DNA from: Pseudaeromonas paramecii
GTDB taxonomy: Bacteria > Pseudomonadota > Gammaproteobacteria > Enterobacterales > Aeromonadaceae
Assembly: GCF_039540575.1 (NCBI RefSeq)
Contig: NZ_BAABFC010000001.1
Coordinates: 451,845 to 515,844, forward strand
Reading direction: 5' to 3'
DNA: 64,000 nt
Part shown: piece by piece, positions 17,613-27,343 of the stretch
Position numbering within the stretch: the first letter of the stretch is position 1
Layout of the letters: the number at the start of each line of letters is the position of its first letter
The notes under the pieces: model-generated
What the model was told of the DNA's origin: nothing
What the model saw: only the letters and a program-made list of their open reading frames with translations
Databases searched by the model: none
Translations under genes and position numbers: made by a program

Positions 17613-18872
17613 CTAAACATTATTAACATTTAGCATACTCATTTCTTTGATTGTCTTTAAGAAATAATCTTTTATAACCAGCACCATGCTCTCATATTCA
17701 TCAATAAGCAAGCACTTGCTTAACTCTAATTCAAGATGCTGGAATGTGACTCTATTTTGCATAAGCTCTTGCTCTAGAAAATTAATCTGATTTATCACTA
17801 CACTTTCAAAGCCAACAACCGTATCTTTTCTAACCTTTAAATCACCATGCGTATAATGAAACTTATTCCTCATAGAGATATAATCATCCATTTTAATATA
17901 ATCATTATTGTTTGCAATATTGGGTGCAGCTTGGGCCAACTCTTTATAAACCGTATAAAATCCCAAGCAATGTTTATTGTTGACCAAATAACAATCTGAG
18001 TGTACCATCCCTTTCTTATTTGCATTTCCAAACATTGCTTTCCCTCTGGAAATAAGAGTTCCAGATGTGTAATACTCATAGGTTCTGAATAAGTGCATGA
18101 ATGCTTTATTATACAACTTTTTCTTCATTGAGGTTTTATATGCAAGATAATTAATAACCGAATTTATTTTATATAAGGAAGGATATGAATCCTGAACATA
18201 CTGACTATTAACTGAATGCATCAATTGCGCTGAATTATTTGGGACACATAACATGTAATACCTGAAACATTGAATGGCAACATCAATATAATTACTTAAC
18301 GTGCCATAGTGTCCACATATATTTACTAGATGATTCAGAAATTCATTTAGTTCAGATAGTTTAATGTTATCAAAATCAGAGCTGTTGATTTTAGCCATGA
18401 TTATTGAGTCAGAAAAATAGCTCTCACCAATTAAAAACCTTCCAACCTCTTCTTGAAAGTTAATAAGCTCATTTACTGTTTTCTTTATAAAAAAAACTAA
18501 ATTAGGGTCTAAACACTCTAGAGTTGAATTGATCACCCCCATGTTCAGCCTATTTATTTCACTAAAGCAACGACAATCAAGCTGTTCTATTTTTTGAGCG
18601 GCACTGTTAATGTTTTCCAGATCTATCAAATAGTAATCAGCATCACCACAAAGCACACCCATTAAGTTTTTAATAGGGCCCAAAATTTTTGGGCCCGAAA
18701 AATAGAAAAAGCTAACATTGCTAAGTTGACAATCAAGACTAGATATAAATTCATTGCATATCTGTTCATTAATAGCAACCATTATAAACCTTTCATATTC
18801 CATGCTGCATATTTTTACTATTTCAGATGCGTCCTCTGAAAATTCATGAGCAAAAGAAAAGTACACATTCAT
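17613..18872 (-). CDS. Unrecognised AT-rich gene product with a HEPN-type Rx6H motif
   Basis: 419 residues, no family I can name. The C-terminal third is helical and contains SMRNKFHYTHGDLKV, where Arg335-Asn ... His342 matches the Rx4-6H motif of HEPN ribonucleases, including the polar residue after Arg. The N-terminal 200 residues are mixed and contain no motif I know. Its start codon overlaps the stop of the upstream DGQHR gene (TAATG), so it is translationally coupled. Its base composition is about one third GC by eye, far below neighbours, as expected for recent transfer. A toxin-like RNase or a structural HEPN role are both possible. It ends tail to tail with the ScoMcrA-head-like gene, 48 bases apart. 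Confidence 0.65.
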   Translation of the reverse strand: MNVYFSFAHEFSEDASEIVKICSMEYERFIMVAINEQICNEFISSLDCQLSNVSFFYFSGPKILGPIKNLMGVLCGDADYYLIDLENINSAAQKIEQLDCRCFSEINRLNMGVINSTLECLDPNLVFFIKKTVNELINFQEEVGRFLIGESYFSDSIIMAKINSSDFDNIKLSELNEFLNHLVNICGHYGTLSNYIDVAIQCFRYYMLCVPNNSAQLMHSVNSQYVQDSYPSLYKINSVINYLAYKTSMKKKLYNKAFMHLFRTYEYYTSGTLISRGKAMFGNANKKGMVHSDCYLVNNKHCLGFYTVYKELAQAAPNIANNNDYIKMDDYISMRNKFHYTHGDLKVRKDTVVGFESVVINQINFLEQELMQNRVTFQHLELELSKCLLIDEYESMVLVIKDYFLKTIKEMSMLNVNNV

Positions 18873-20890
18873 TAGAAATCGTCTTCCTGAATATCATCTA
18901 CAGATAACACAAAATTACTAAAAGCAACTGTATTTGATAGATCACTGTATGAGTTTTTTAAGTCATTAGAGATCAGCTCAGAAATGATTTGGTCAAACTC
19001 AGACATAAATGAACCTACATCAGGCACTGTTTTTCTAATGTTATTAGACTTACTTTGTTCTGCGTGAATTAATCTTTCCCTATCATACAAAGAGATAGAA
19101 AAATTTGTTTTATATGAACTTTCAAATGCCTTCCGCTTATCATTTTCCATCTGGGAAATGAACCCTCCAACTTCAGACTCGGCTATTGTGCCTAAAACAT
19201 TTTTTTCATTATCGCTCAAAAAATCCAACAAATTTACTCTGACGCAATTCGACAAAATCAACCTCGAAATTTGTCGTCTAGATGACCTCGTAACCTTTAT
19301 TCTTGAACCAGAGTAAATTGTATCTTGGAGATATAAATGTTGTTCATTAAAAACATCCACTCTCGAATCAAAGGCATTATCTATACAAAAAGTCAGAATT
19401 GATGGGATATTTACTAAACTTATCTTATTTGCAAGAAACTTAGAGCATAAGATGGTCCAAGCTTCAATCACTGCTTTTTGAAAAATTGACTTCCTAGCAA
19501 AAGAAGGTACCGCGTCATTAATTAAAGCTTGAATCTCCAATCGCACATTACCGAAAGTCACACGGCCACTTTCACTAAATGGTTTATTATATAGATAGTA
19601 GTTTTTAACCTCTGCAAAATAATTTGCTTCATTAGAACGTTCAACTCTCAGCTCTTGTTCCCTAACCGTAAAATAATTCTTAATTTTATTATAATATTTT
19701 TTGAAATATGATGTTTCAAAAAATACACTCATAAGAACCGGTGTAATTACATTATTTACCAATTGAGACAACTGCTCTTTATGTATGGATTGATAATCTC
19801 TCCACGGAAAATACTCTGGAACTGGAAGTGACTCATCATATTCATCTTTACCAAAATCGAAATTGACATCCTGATTAGAAATACCAAGTATGTCAGTCAG
19901 TAAACGCACCCCATTTTTTGTCTTAAACACATCATCAAATGCACTATTTATAACGCCAATGCTTGTTATTGTATGCTCTCTTGATATCTCCAAAGATTCC
20001 TTATGCTTTTTAGTGTTCCATTCGACAAGACCAAGCCCTTCAACTCCCTTTTCTCGAAGGACAGTCTTACAAAACTCTCTACAAATAATAGATCCCAATG
20101 TTTGTTCAGAAAGTAACGTAAGAAAATGACCGCTAACTCTTTCAACTGTTGAGTTAACATCGACGAACAAACTTCTTAATACCTGAGGAACACTTGGTTG
20201 GGAGGAAATATTATCATTTGTTAAATATGACCCTGATGGGTACACAATACAAACAGGCACAATAAGGTCTTCAACCAGTTCTCGCATGTTATTCCTTAAA
20301 TAGGAAAGCGCATATAACCGATGCTGACCATCTATGACTACTAATCTGGCCCCCTTAACACCATTTGGAGTAATATTTAAAGATATTTTTGCAGATTCAA
20401 TATCAACAGGAACATTTTTATACCCATTGTTTGTGGAAAAACCAATAATCCGGCCATCATTCTTATGATAGTTTTCAATTTTAAAAACTCTAGTCCACTC
20501 CCGCTCATATATTTCACCAAAATTATCAGCCTTAGGATTAAAATCACAAGATGGATAGAAACTATCCAGGTTATTCATATCATCAACACTGACCACAGCT
20601 GCCAACAATGGGGGAAGAAATATTACATCTTTCTGAATTTTTTCTGGAGAAGATGCTATATATTGACTGATTTCTGCAAGCGCTCGTTCCTCATCAATGT
20701 CTCGTTGAATCAAATAATCAAAATTCAACTCTGTATTGACATCTCTTGCGAAAGAAAGGCGAACAATCTCATTTATATCAAATGTGGTCATGATGTATTC
20801 AATGGGTATAGAGCCATTCGACCTAAATACGCCAAAAGCACCTCTTTTTTCGAAGTCGTATCTACATCCGCTATCTGCAACTCTTCTCAT
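18872..20890 (-). CDS. Second DGQHR-domain (DndB-like) protein
   Basis: 672 residues from ATG 20890. GGGAG lies 10 bases upstream and the ATG is 2 bases after the dptH stop; a TTG at 20908 is less likely. The motif LVVIDGQHRLYALSYL (DGQHR near residues 186-190) and the following IVPVCIVYP place the N-terminal half in the DndB/DGQHR superfamily. It is almost twice the length of DndB; the extra C-terminal 350 residues have no motif I recognise. Low GC (about one third) contrasts with dptH. Co-transcription with dptFGH is implied by spacing. DGQHR proteins outside dnd loci are of unknown function, so a regulatory or DNA-modification-sensing role here is only inferred. Confidence 0.8.
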   Translation of the reverse strand: MRRVADSGCRYDFEKRGAFGVFRSNGSIPIEYIMTTFDINEIVRLSFARDVNTELNFDYLIQRDIDEERALAEISQYIASSPEKIQKDVIFLPPLLAAVVSVDDMNNLDSFYPSCDFNPKADNFGEIYEREWTRVFKIENYHKNDGRIIGFSTNNGYKNVPVDIESAKISLNITPNGVKGARLVVIDGQHRLYALSYLRNNMRELVEDLIVPVCIVYPSGSYLTNDNISSQPSVPQVLRSLFVDVNSTVERVSGHFLTLLSEQTLGSIICREFCKTVLREKGVEGLGLVEWNTKKHKESLEISREHTITSIGVINSAFDDVFKTKNGVRLLTDILGISNQDVNFDFGKDEYDESLPVPEYFPWRDYQSIHKEQLSQLVNNVITPVLMSVFFETSYFKKYYNKIKNYFTVREQELRVERSNEANYFAEVKNYYLYNKPFSESGRVTFGNVRLEIQALINDAVPSFARKSIFQKAVIEAWTILCSKFLANKISLVNIPSILTFCIDNAFDSRVDVFNEQHLYLQDTIYSGSRIKVTRSSRRQISRLILSNCVRVNLLDFLSDNEKNVLGTIAESEVGGFISQMENDKRKAFESSYKTNFSISLYDRERLIHAEQSKSNNIRKTVPDVGSFMSEFDQIISELISNDLKNSYSDLSNTVAFSNFVLSVDDIQEDDF

Positions 20891-20892
20891 AC

Positions 20893-23800
20893 TTAATTGA
20901 TCTCCCAAAACGCTCTATCCCGCATCTTGCTGACTTGCTTTTCGCCATCGATATAGAGACTAAAATGCTTGTCCAGCTTGCGGATGGTTTCCATTAATTG
21001 ATCCTGTTCGCTCTTATCATCTTTATTAAAGATGGCCTTGATATCGGCATTCTTGATTTCGGCGACGCGATGCACCACCCAAGTCAGAATATAGGAGCCG
21101 TAATTGTTTTCCCCGGTCTTGAAGTGGCTGAGATCCTGGGTCGAGAGAATGACCCCGACCCCGTATTCCCGCCCTTCTTTTAAAATCTTGCGCAGGCTGG
21201 GGAAGTCCTGCGACATAAAGTTGTCGGCCTCATCCACCAAGATCATCTTGGTGATTTGGCGGTAATCGCCCTGCACCTGCGGCTTGCCGCGCTTTTGCAT
21301 CTGCGAGTAGAAGAGATCCAGCGTCAGGGCCACCACCAGGTTTTGGATCTGTGGCGAGTAACCCGCCAGCTCGATCACGGTCACACCATCGAGCAGGTCA
21401 TACAGGGAGCAGACGGCATCCGGCTGGGTCTCGAAGATCTCATAGGTCACCAGTGAGTCGAGGGCCGCGTAGAGCGAATCCTCTTCCACCTTCTCCTGCT
21501 CCAAAAACAGATCCCACACCTGGGTCAAGGTTGGCGCCGGTCTGCTCCAGGTGCTGGCATCCGACTTACTGATCCCCGCCAGTTCATAGGCATCCAGGAT
21601 CAGCTTGCGCAGTTTGAGCTGTTGCTTGGGCCCCAAGCCAAATGCCTTGGTCAGGGTTTCGGCAAAGCCGGTGGCGGTATGCACCGGCAACATCGGCATA
21701 TCACCGTAGAGGCTCAAGGGGTTATAGGGCAGCCGATGCAGTTTGAATTTCTTGCTCTGGTTGGCATCGGTAAAGGCGTCATCCACATAGTCGGACTTGT
21801 AATCGAAGATCAGCATGCCGATGGGAGCACCATTGACGTTATTGCCCTGCTGACGCATCAGCTGAGTGATCAACGACTTGGTAAATTGCGTCTTGCCGGT
21901 ACCCATGGTGCCTATGATGCCGGTATTGGTATTCATAAACTTGGCGGTATTGGTCGGCTCCCAATACAGCGGGCGTTGGCGCAGCGCATCATGGCCAAAT
22001 AGCACCTGCAGCGGGCCAGCGGGCTCGCTTGTCGCTGTCGGTTCGCTCGTTACTACGGGCAACGCCGACTCATCGGTTGCCTCTGAAGGTGCATAGACAG
22101 CTGGCGACTCTGCGGCCAGCGGTACCGGGCTCGCAGCGGTGGTCGTTGTGGTTGTTGCCGCGCCAGCCGATCCAGTTACTTCAATCGACGCACTCACCGC
22201 CGGTTGCAGCGGCTGCAACCGGTAGTGCGCGGCGCCCTTACACCATGCAACAAACTGCGCCAACTCGGCGTCGCCTTCAGCTGACATCAGTTGGGGGAGC
22301 AGCGCATAGGGCAATTCAATCTGCAGCAGGTTCTGCGCTGTGGTCTGCAACTGGGGTTCAAAGCAGCTGTCGTTGTCGATATGCGCCAAGACGATGCCGT
22401 CCACATAGCCGGGCACAGCACTGACCTGATATTCACCCTTGAGCCACCATTCGCGGCGGGCCAGCAGTTCACTCAACCGCTCGGCGCTGAGTACGCCGTA
22501 GAGCCGCAACTTCTCGACCTGCTGCAGCACTTGGCGCACAAACAGGCCGCGATAGAGGCGATTGGCCAAGCGTTGTGGCCCCAGCACCTCATCCCGCAGG
22601 TAGCGCAGCAGCTCTTGAGCTTGCTCACCGGCATGTTTGAAGTCCGGTCGCGCACCGGTTTTGACTTCCAACGGCAGCAGATAGAGGGTGTCATCCTTGA
22701 AACCGACAAACAGCACGTCATCGGAGATGGCGCCCTTGCGGTAACCGTGCACATGGCGAGAAAACTCGCTGTCGCTCATCTTGAGGCCCACATTGCCGGA
22801 GACACGAATCATCTCGGCCACCGACAGCGGCACCCAGCTGATATCCGACTCGAGCAGCAAGCCACTAACAAACTTGTAGGCCCCTATGATGCCGTTCTTC
22901 TCTTTGCGCTGGGTGGCATTCGCCGTCAGCATCTGCAGCAGCCACTCGCCATTGAAGGCATTAAATTCCGAGAGCAGATTGCGCCCCAGGGTCTGGCTCT
23001 CCTTACGCAGCAGGCCCTCAAACAGATCGACCCGCCGTGTCACGGTAATGGCATCGTAGCCAGCCGCACTGGTGTATTGATCCGAATAGTGGATCAACAC
23101 CACATCCTTCTGGCTGGTAAAGAAATCGAGAGTCACCTTGGGGTCTATGATGGTGGTCCACAAGGCGCTGTTATAGGAGTGAGTCAGCAACTGCTTGAAA
23201 TCGGCGCTGACGGCCAGCCCGATGCCCAGGCCAAGATGGCTATCGTTACTCTTGCGCGCCGGTTGCCAAAGCTGGCCCAGCAGCCGAGCCACGCGCAGGC
23301 TGGGATGGGGTTCAACCTCGACATGCCGCAGACCAAAGGCGGTAAAATAGGCGCTGTCTTTGGTCTCGGCGGCCTCGCCGGCGATCAAACCATCGCACAA
23401 GACACCACTGAGCGCCTGAGCGGGGTCCATTAGGTGGCACTCTACCGGCGCGTTATTGCTGAAAAACGCCAAATGGGCATAGGTAAAGGCACCGTCTGCC
23501 GTCGGTGTGACAAACTTGCTGTAGGTTAGCCGGCTGCGTAATAGGTCGATCAGCAGATCGGCCTCTTCACGCCAGCTGCCATTATTCAAGCCCAGCCAGG
23601 TTTTGAGCGCGTCATAGGAAGGTGTCTCGGCGAAGCGGTCAAACTCATTAAACTGCAGCCTGGCATCGTAGAAATTCACATGGATGGCAAAGGCCGCGTC
23701 GCCATGCAGCTTAAAGTGCTCCACTAGCCCCAAAAACAGCTCGGCCGCCTCGCCCTGATTGATGGCATTGACGATCAGCGTGCTATTGGGGCCGGCCCGG

Positions 23801-26040
23801 AACAATCGAGCATAGGCCTTTGTAAACTCAGCCAGTTTGTCGCGTACCAGACGTTTGACGAAGCTGTGGCTCACCAGCTGGCGCGGTACTAGCTCCAGCC
23901 AACCGTTGTTCTCTTTGACCGGCTGCAGGTGGGCGTAACCGGCCGCCTCGTCGTAGGCGAACGGCATCAGGCCCGACGCCACCATGCGCTCACGGGTGAT
24001 CTCCGGCAGCTCATCAAAACTGCTGTGACCATCGGTATCGCGATCGCTGCGGATTGCCGCCACCAGCTGGCTGTAATAGGCCAGCACCAGAGGGTGCAGC
24101 GGGCTAAAGCGCTCCTTGTCCTCAAGCTTGCACAGACCGACGCGCAGCAGCCGCTTCTCTTCGAGGTTCAACACACTGTGCAGGCGAATGCCCTGGAGCG
24201 CGCGTTCGTAAGCGGCCACCACGGCCTCCACGAGCCGGCAATAGCCTTCGCCCCAGCTGACCAGGCTGGGCAAGCTCTTGTGGCGAGCCAGATAGTCGAA
24301 CAAGGCCGCATAGGCATCGTGTAGCGCCGGATGGCTTGCCTGCAGGCTGCCTAACCGTACTGGATCACCACAGCTGCCGATATAGATCAACCGTTCATCG
24401 ACAAAACGCGCTTCCAGCGTCAACAGCTGCTGGCGCACGCCGACCACGGCGTGCTCGGCATTATCGAGGACTATCTTATTCTTGGCGCGGTTATATTCAC
24501 CGTTGTAGTCATCGCGCAGCAGGCGGCCGAATCGCTCTTTATCAAAGAGCAGCGGCAACATCAGCCCCTCTTCGGCGGCCGGTCCTTCAATGTTGATTGG
24601 GAGGCGCGATTCACCGCTGCACAAGGTGAACTGGATGCGCTCGATCTGGTTTGCCTGCTCGGAAAAATCGACCTCGCCGTAGCCGCGGCAATCCACCTCT
24701 TCCTCATCCGCGCCCAGATGCAGACATGGGCCTGGCTCCGCGCGCAACCGCAGCAGGTCCTCATCCATCAGCAGTGTCAACCAGCCTTTATGCGGCTCGA
24801 CGCGGAAACAGTTCTGTAGCGGCTCCAGATAGAAATCGCCCTCGCGCAGCAACAGACAACGTAGCTTGTAGTCTTCGGAGCGATTTTCGCGCTTAAGCTC
24901 CAGGCTGAAAAAGGTCGGCTCGCCATTAAAAGGGAGCGTCAAATCTGCCCAGCAACGCTTACCACCGCCACGGCGTACCTGCTTGTGCAGCACCTTGTCC
25001 AAGCCTTTGTTATGCATCAGCCGCAGCTGATCACTCTCCAGATCGTTACCGGTAAAGGTCAGCGTTAGCGCCAAGGTGTCCACTTCGGCCGGCAACGCAA
25101 TCAGCAGGCTCTTCTCTTTTTGCCCTGCCTTGGTCTGGCTCTTGTCGCGTTGCAGCAGGGTGGCCCCCGCCATGCCAGCCCCCAGCTCGATAGCATCCAG
25201 GATCAGCTTTTGTGCCTTGTTAGCATCCATTTCATCCAGATAGATCTGGAACGCCAGCTGTTTCCAGTCCGCCGACTCCTTGAGGAAGTGCTGTTGAATA
25301 AACTTGGGACTGAACTCCTTGAGCTGGCTTTCAAGCTGATCGGCATAGTGCTCGACACAGAACTCGATATGGCGGCGCAAAGTTCGGTTGGCGTCCAGAC
25401 GCCGACGGATCTGCGCGCTTTGCCCACTCATCTGGCGGATCAACGGATCATCAAACAGCCCGAGCTCGCTGAACTCGAGACGGCCATCCTCCAAAGAGCG
25501 GTACAGCGAAGCGAAACCAAAGACGGTCGCACCCTCTTCGGTGACGATTGCCAGCTGATCCTGCAGCAAACACTGTGATAACTCGCGCATGTCGTTGTAG
25601 GGATCAATCAGCCCGGCGAGTTTGCTTTGTAATGTATGGGGATGCCAAATCGCCCCAGGTGCTGCCAGATCGCTTGCGCTATTGATCAGGGTGTCGAGCA
25701 TACTGTTATGAATTATCAGCAGCCCGGCCTGCGCCAGATCACCACTTCGGCTGGCTACTGCATCACGCAGGTGAGAGATGTAATTCTCGGTACAGCCTTC
25801 TGGCGCATCACCATGTAGCACAGGCAACAGGGCGATGCCGTTACACATCACCTTGGGTAAGGCCATATGCCCCAGAGACAACGTTTGTCCACCCGACAGG
25901 GTGACAAATGCCTGATACAGACGCTTGGCATTCTCCGCATCCGGAGACTTGAACTGATAACGTGTGCCGGCCTGAATGTCCTGGCCAATCCAATCAATAC
26001 ACTGCTCTGCCAAAAACTGCTCATAGGGTTTTGCGGACAT
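20893..26040 (-). CDS. dptH: DptH (DndH), large FtsK/HerA-like ATPase of Dnd restriction
   Basis: 1715 residues from ATG 26040, chosen because GGAG lies 9 bases upstream; ATG 26061 and 26049 are alternatives. The C-terminal third is a HerA/FtsK-like motor with Walker A GTMGTGKTQ (Lys about 1383) and Walker B MILVDEADNF (about 1600), then a STQD sensor-like motif (VILSTQDLSHF). A low-complexity Ala/Thr/Pro linker (around residues 1290-1340) separates it from the long N-terminal region, which includes a nuclease-like stretch FVGFKDDTLYLLPLEVKTGA that resembles a PD-(D/E)xK core (Asp ... Glu-x-Lys); this last point is inference. With DptF and DptG it restricts DNA lacking phosphorothioate. Confidence 0.9.
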   Translation of the reverse strand: MSAKPYEQFLAEQCIDWIGQDIQAGTRYQFKSPDAENAKRLYQAFVTLSGGQTLSLGHMALPKVMCNGIALLPVLHGDAPEGCTENYISHLRDAVASRSGDLAQAGLLIIHNSMLDTLINSASDLAAPGAIWHPHTLQSKLAGLIDPYNDMRELSQCLLQDQLAIVTEEGATVFGFASLYRSLEDGRLEFSELGLFDDPLIRQMSGQSAQIRRRLDANRTLRRHIEFCVEHYADQLESQLKEFSPKFIQQHFLKESADWKQLAFQIYLDEMDANKAQKLILDAIELGAGMAGATLLQRDKSQTKAGQKEKSLLIALPAEVDTLALTLTFTGNDLESDQLRLMHNKGLDKVLHKQVRRGGGKRCWADLTLPFNGEPTFFSLELKRENRSEDYKLRCLLLREGDFYLEPLQNCFRVEPHKGWLTLLMDEDLLRLRAEPGPCLHLGADEEEVDCRGYGEVDFSEQANQIERIQFTLCSGESRLPINIEGPAAEEGLMLPLLFDKERFGRLLRDDYNGEYNRAKNKIVLDNAEHAVVGVRQQLLTLEARFVDERLIYIGSCGDPVRLGSLQASHPALHDAYAALFDYLARHKSLPSLVSWGEGYCRLVEAVVAAYERALQGIRLHSVLNLEEKRLLRVGLCKLEDKERFSPLHPLVLAYYSQLVAAIRSDRDTDGHSSFDELPEITRERMVASGLMPFAYDEAAGYAHLQPVKENNGWLELVPRQLVSHSFVKRLVRDKLAEFTKAYARLFRAGPNSTLIVNAINQGEAAELFLGLVEHFKLHGDAAFAIHVNFYDARLQFNEFDRFAETPSYDALKTWLGLNNGSWREEADLLIDLLRSRLTYSKFVTPTADGAFTYAHLAFFSNNAPVECHLMDPAQALSGVLCDGLIAGEAAETKDSAYFTAFGLRHVEVEPHPSLRVARLLGQLWQPARKSNDSHLGLGIGLAVSADFKQLLTHSYNSALWTTIIDPKVTLDFFTSQKDVVLIHYSDQYTSAAGYDAITVTRRVDLFEGLLRKESQTLGRNLLSEFNAFNGEWLLQMLTANATQRKEKNGIIGAYKFVSGLLLESDISWVPLSVAEMIRVSGNVGLKMSDSEFSRHVHGYRKGAISDDVLFVGFKDDTLYLLPLEVKTGARPDFKHAGEQAQELLRYLRDEVLGPQRLANRLYRGLFVRQVLQQVEKLRLYGVLSAERLSELLARREWWLKGEYQVSAVPGYVDGIVLAHIDNDSCFEPQLQTTAQNLLQIELPYALLPQLMSAEGDAELAQFVAWCKGAAHYRLQPLQPAVSASIEVTGSAGAATTTTTTAASPVPLAAESPAVYAPSEATDESALPVVTSEPTATSEPAGPLQVLFGHDALRQRPLYWEPTNTAKFMNTNTGIIGTMGTGKTQFTKSLITQLMRQQGNNVNGAPIGMLIFDYKSDYVDDAFTDANQSKKFKLHRLPYNPLSLYGDMPMLPVHTATGFAETLTKAFGLGPKQQLKLRKLILDAYELAGISKSDASTWSRPAPTLTQVWDLFLEQEKVEEDSLYAALDSLVTYEIFETQPDAVCSLYDLLDGVTVIELAGYSPQIQNLVVALTLDLFYSQMQKRGKPQVQGDYRQITKMILVDEADNFMSQDFPSLRKILKEGREYGVGVILSTQDLSHFKTGENNYGSYILTWVVHRVAEIKNADIKAIFNKDDKSEQDQLMETIRKLDKHFSLYIDGEKQVSKMRDRAFWEIN

Positions 26041-27340
26041 ATACGGCATCTCCACTGTCACTCATTCTTTCCACGTTACCCATGCGCTCATAGAAGCTAA
26101 CCAATACCTGTTGCGACTGGCTATCCAGATAGAAACCGCGTTGTTCAAAGCCTTTGATCAGCTCATGCAATCGCAACTTGTCGCGCTGTCCAATCGCCAG
26201 ATTGGTCAACAACAGCAGCTGATCCTGGTTGAGAACCAGCACGCGGCCAGCACGGCCACGCGACTGGATAAAGTTGGCGCCGACCTGTTTCTCCAACTCT
26301 TTGACGTACTTATTGTTGATTTCGCTGCGGGTGTCCTTTTCCGATTCGAATTGCCGAATAGCCAGTTCCCGCAAAAGATCAAAGGCCTGCTCAGTATTCT
26401 GGGCCTCGCACCAATAAGGCTGCAATGTACGCGATTCGGCAAAGTCATGCAGATAGCGATTGAGTTCAGCTAGCAGGCGCGGTTGGTCGTGATAGGCCAG
26501 TGCATCCCGGTAGACCTGCCACAGCGGACGCTTAGGCGACTGGATTTGCAACACTTCCAGCGCCGACAGCATCGGGAATAGGCGCTTACTGGATTCCGAG
26601 AACAACTTATGACCGTAATACTGCACGGCAACCCGCTCTTTACTGGCTTTCTCGTTATCCAAAATGAAATAAAGTGGCTTGCTGGCCGGTATGCCGGCCT
26701 TCCAATCCGTGACATGCAGTGCCAACTGAGCGCAATAACTGAATGCATACAACTGCAGCATGTTGGTCAATTCTTGCAGCATGTACTGCGGATGGCAGGC
26801 CAAAAAGGTAATGTCGTCCTGAAAGTGTGCCGCCAGATAAGGCAGGTAAGGCTGCTCTTGCGATTGAAGTACCGAACCAGCTTTCAGCTCACTACGCAAT
26901 ACATTGAGCATCTCCTGCTCAATAAAGTTGAGGTTGTCTGGAATATCGTCAAACAGGAAGGTGTTGCCCAGCAGACCGGCGAATAATTCAGCCATGCGCA
27001 GGTTTTCTGCACCCAGCTCACTCTTGCCACTGCCTTTTTGCTGCGACTTGAACAGCAAGAACAGCGGTGAAATATGAAACACCGCTTCCGTAGCAAAATA
27101 CATGCGATCCAAAACTGGCCAGAAGCCAGGCTCATCCAACTTGGCGATAAACCGGGCCTGACACGCTTCACGAAACTGATCGAGCGAGTAGTTCTTCACC
27201 ACCTTTTTCAGGACATGGCCTAACACCAGCCCGGTGATGGTATCCCACTTAAACTCATTCCCCTTGTTACGGATCGGCAGAAAACTGTTGATCTTATTCT
27301 TGTCGGATGGGGTCAGCCCCTCGGGTATTGGAAATAACAT
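26021..27340 (-). CDS. dptG: DptG (DndG), Dnd restriction subunit
   Basis: 439 residues. Start ATG 27340 lies 3 bases after the dptF stop with GGTGAG upstream; its end overlaps the start of dptH. The sequence FPIPEGLTPSDKNKINSFLPIRNKGNEFKW and position between dptF and dptH fit DptG, a protein of unresolved biochemistry that is needed for restriction of unmodified DNA. No nuclease or ATPase motif is visible. Length is normal for the family. Confidence 0.88.
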   Translation of the reverse strand: MLFPIPEGLTPSDKNKINSFLPIRNKGNEFKWDTITGLVLGHVLKKVVKNYSLDQFREACQARFIAKLDEPGFWPVLDRMYFATEAVFHISPLFLLFKSQQKGSGKSELGAENLRMAELFAGLLGNTFLFDDIPDNLNFIEQEMLNVLRSELKAGSVLQSQEQPYLPYLAAHFQDDITFLACHPQYMLQELTNMLQLYAFSYCAQLALHVTDWKAGIPASKPLYFILDNEKASKERVAVQYYGHKLFSESSKRLFPMLSALEVLQIQSPKRPLWQVYRDALAYHDQPRLLAELNRYLHDFAESRTLQPYWCEAQNTEQAFDLLRELAIRQFESEKDTRSEINNKYVKELEKQVGANFIQSRGRAGRVLVLNQDQLLLLTNLAIGQRDKLRLHELIKGFEQRGFYLDSQSQQVLVSFYERMGNVERMSDSGDAVYVRKTL

Positions 27341-27343
27341 GGC

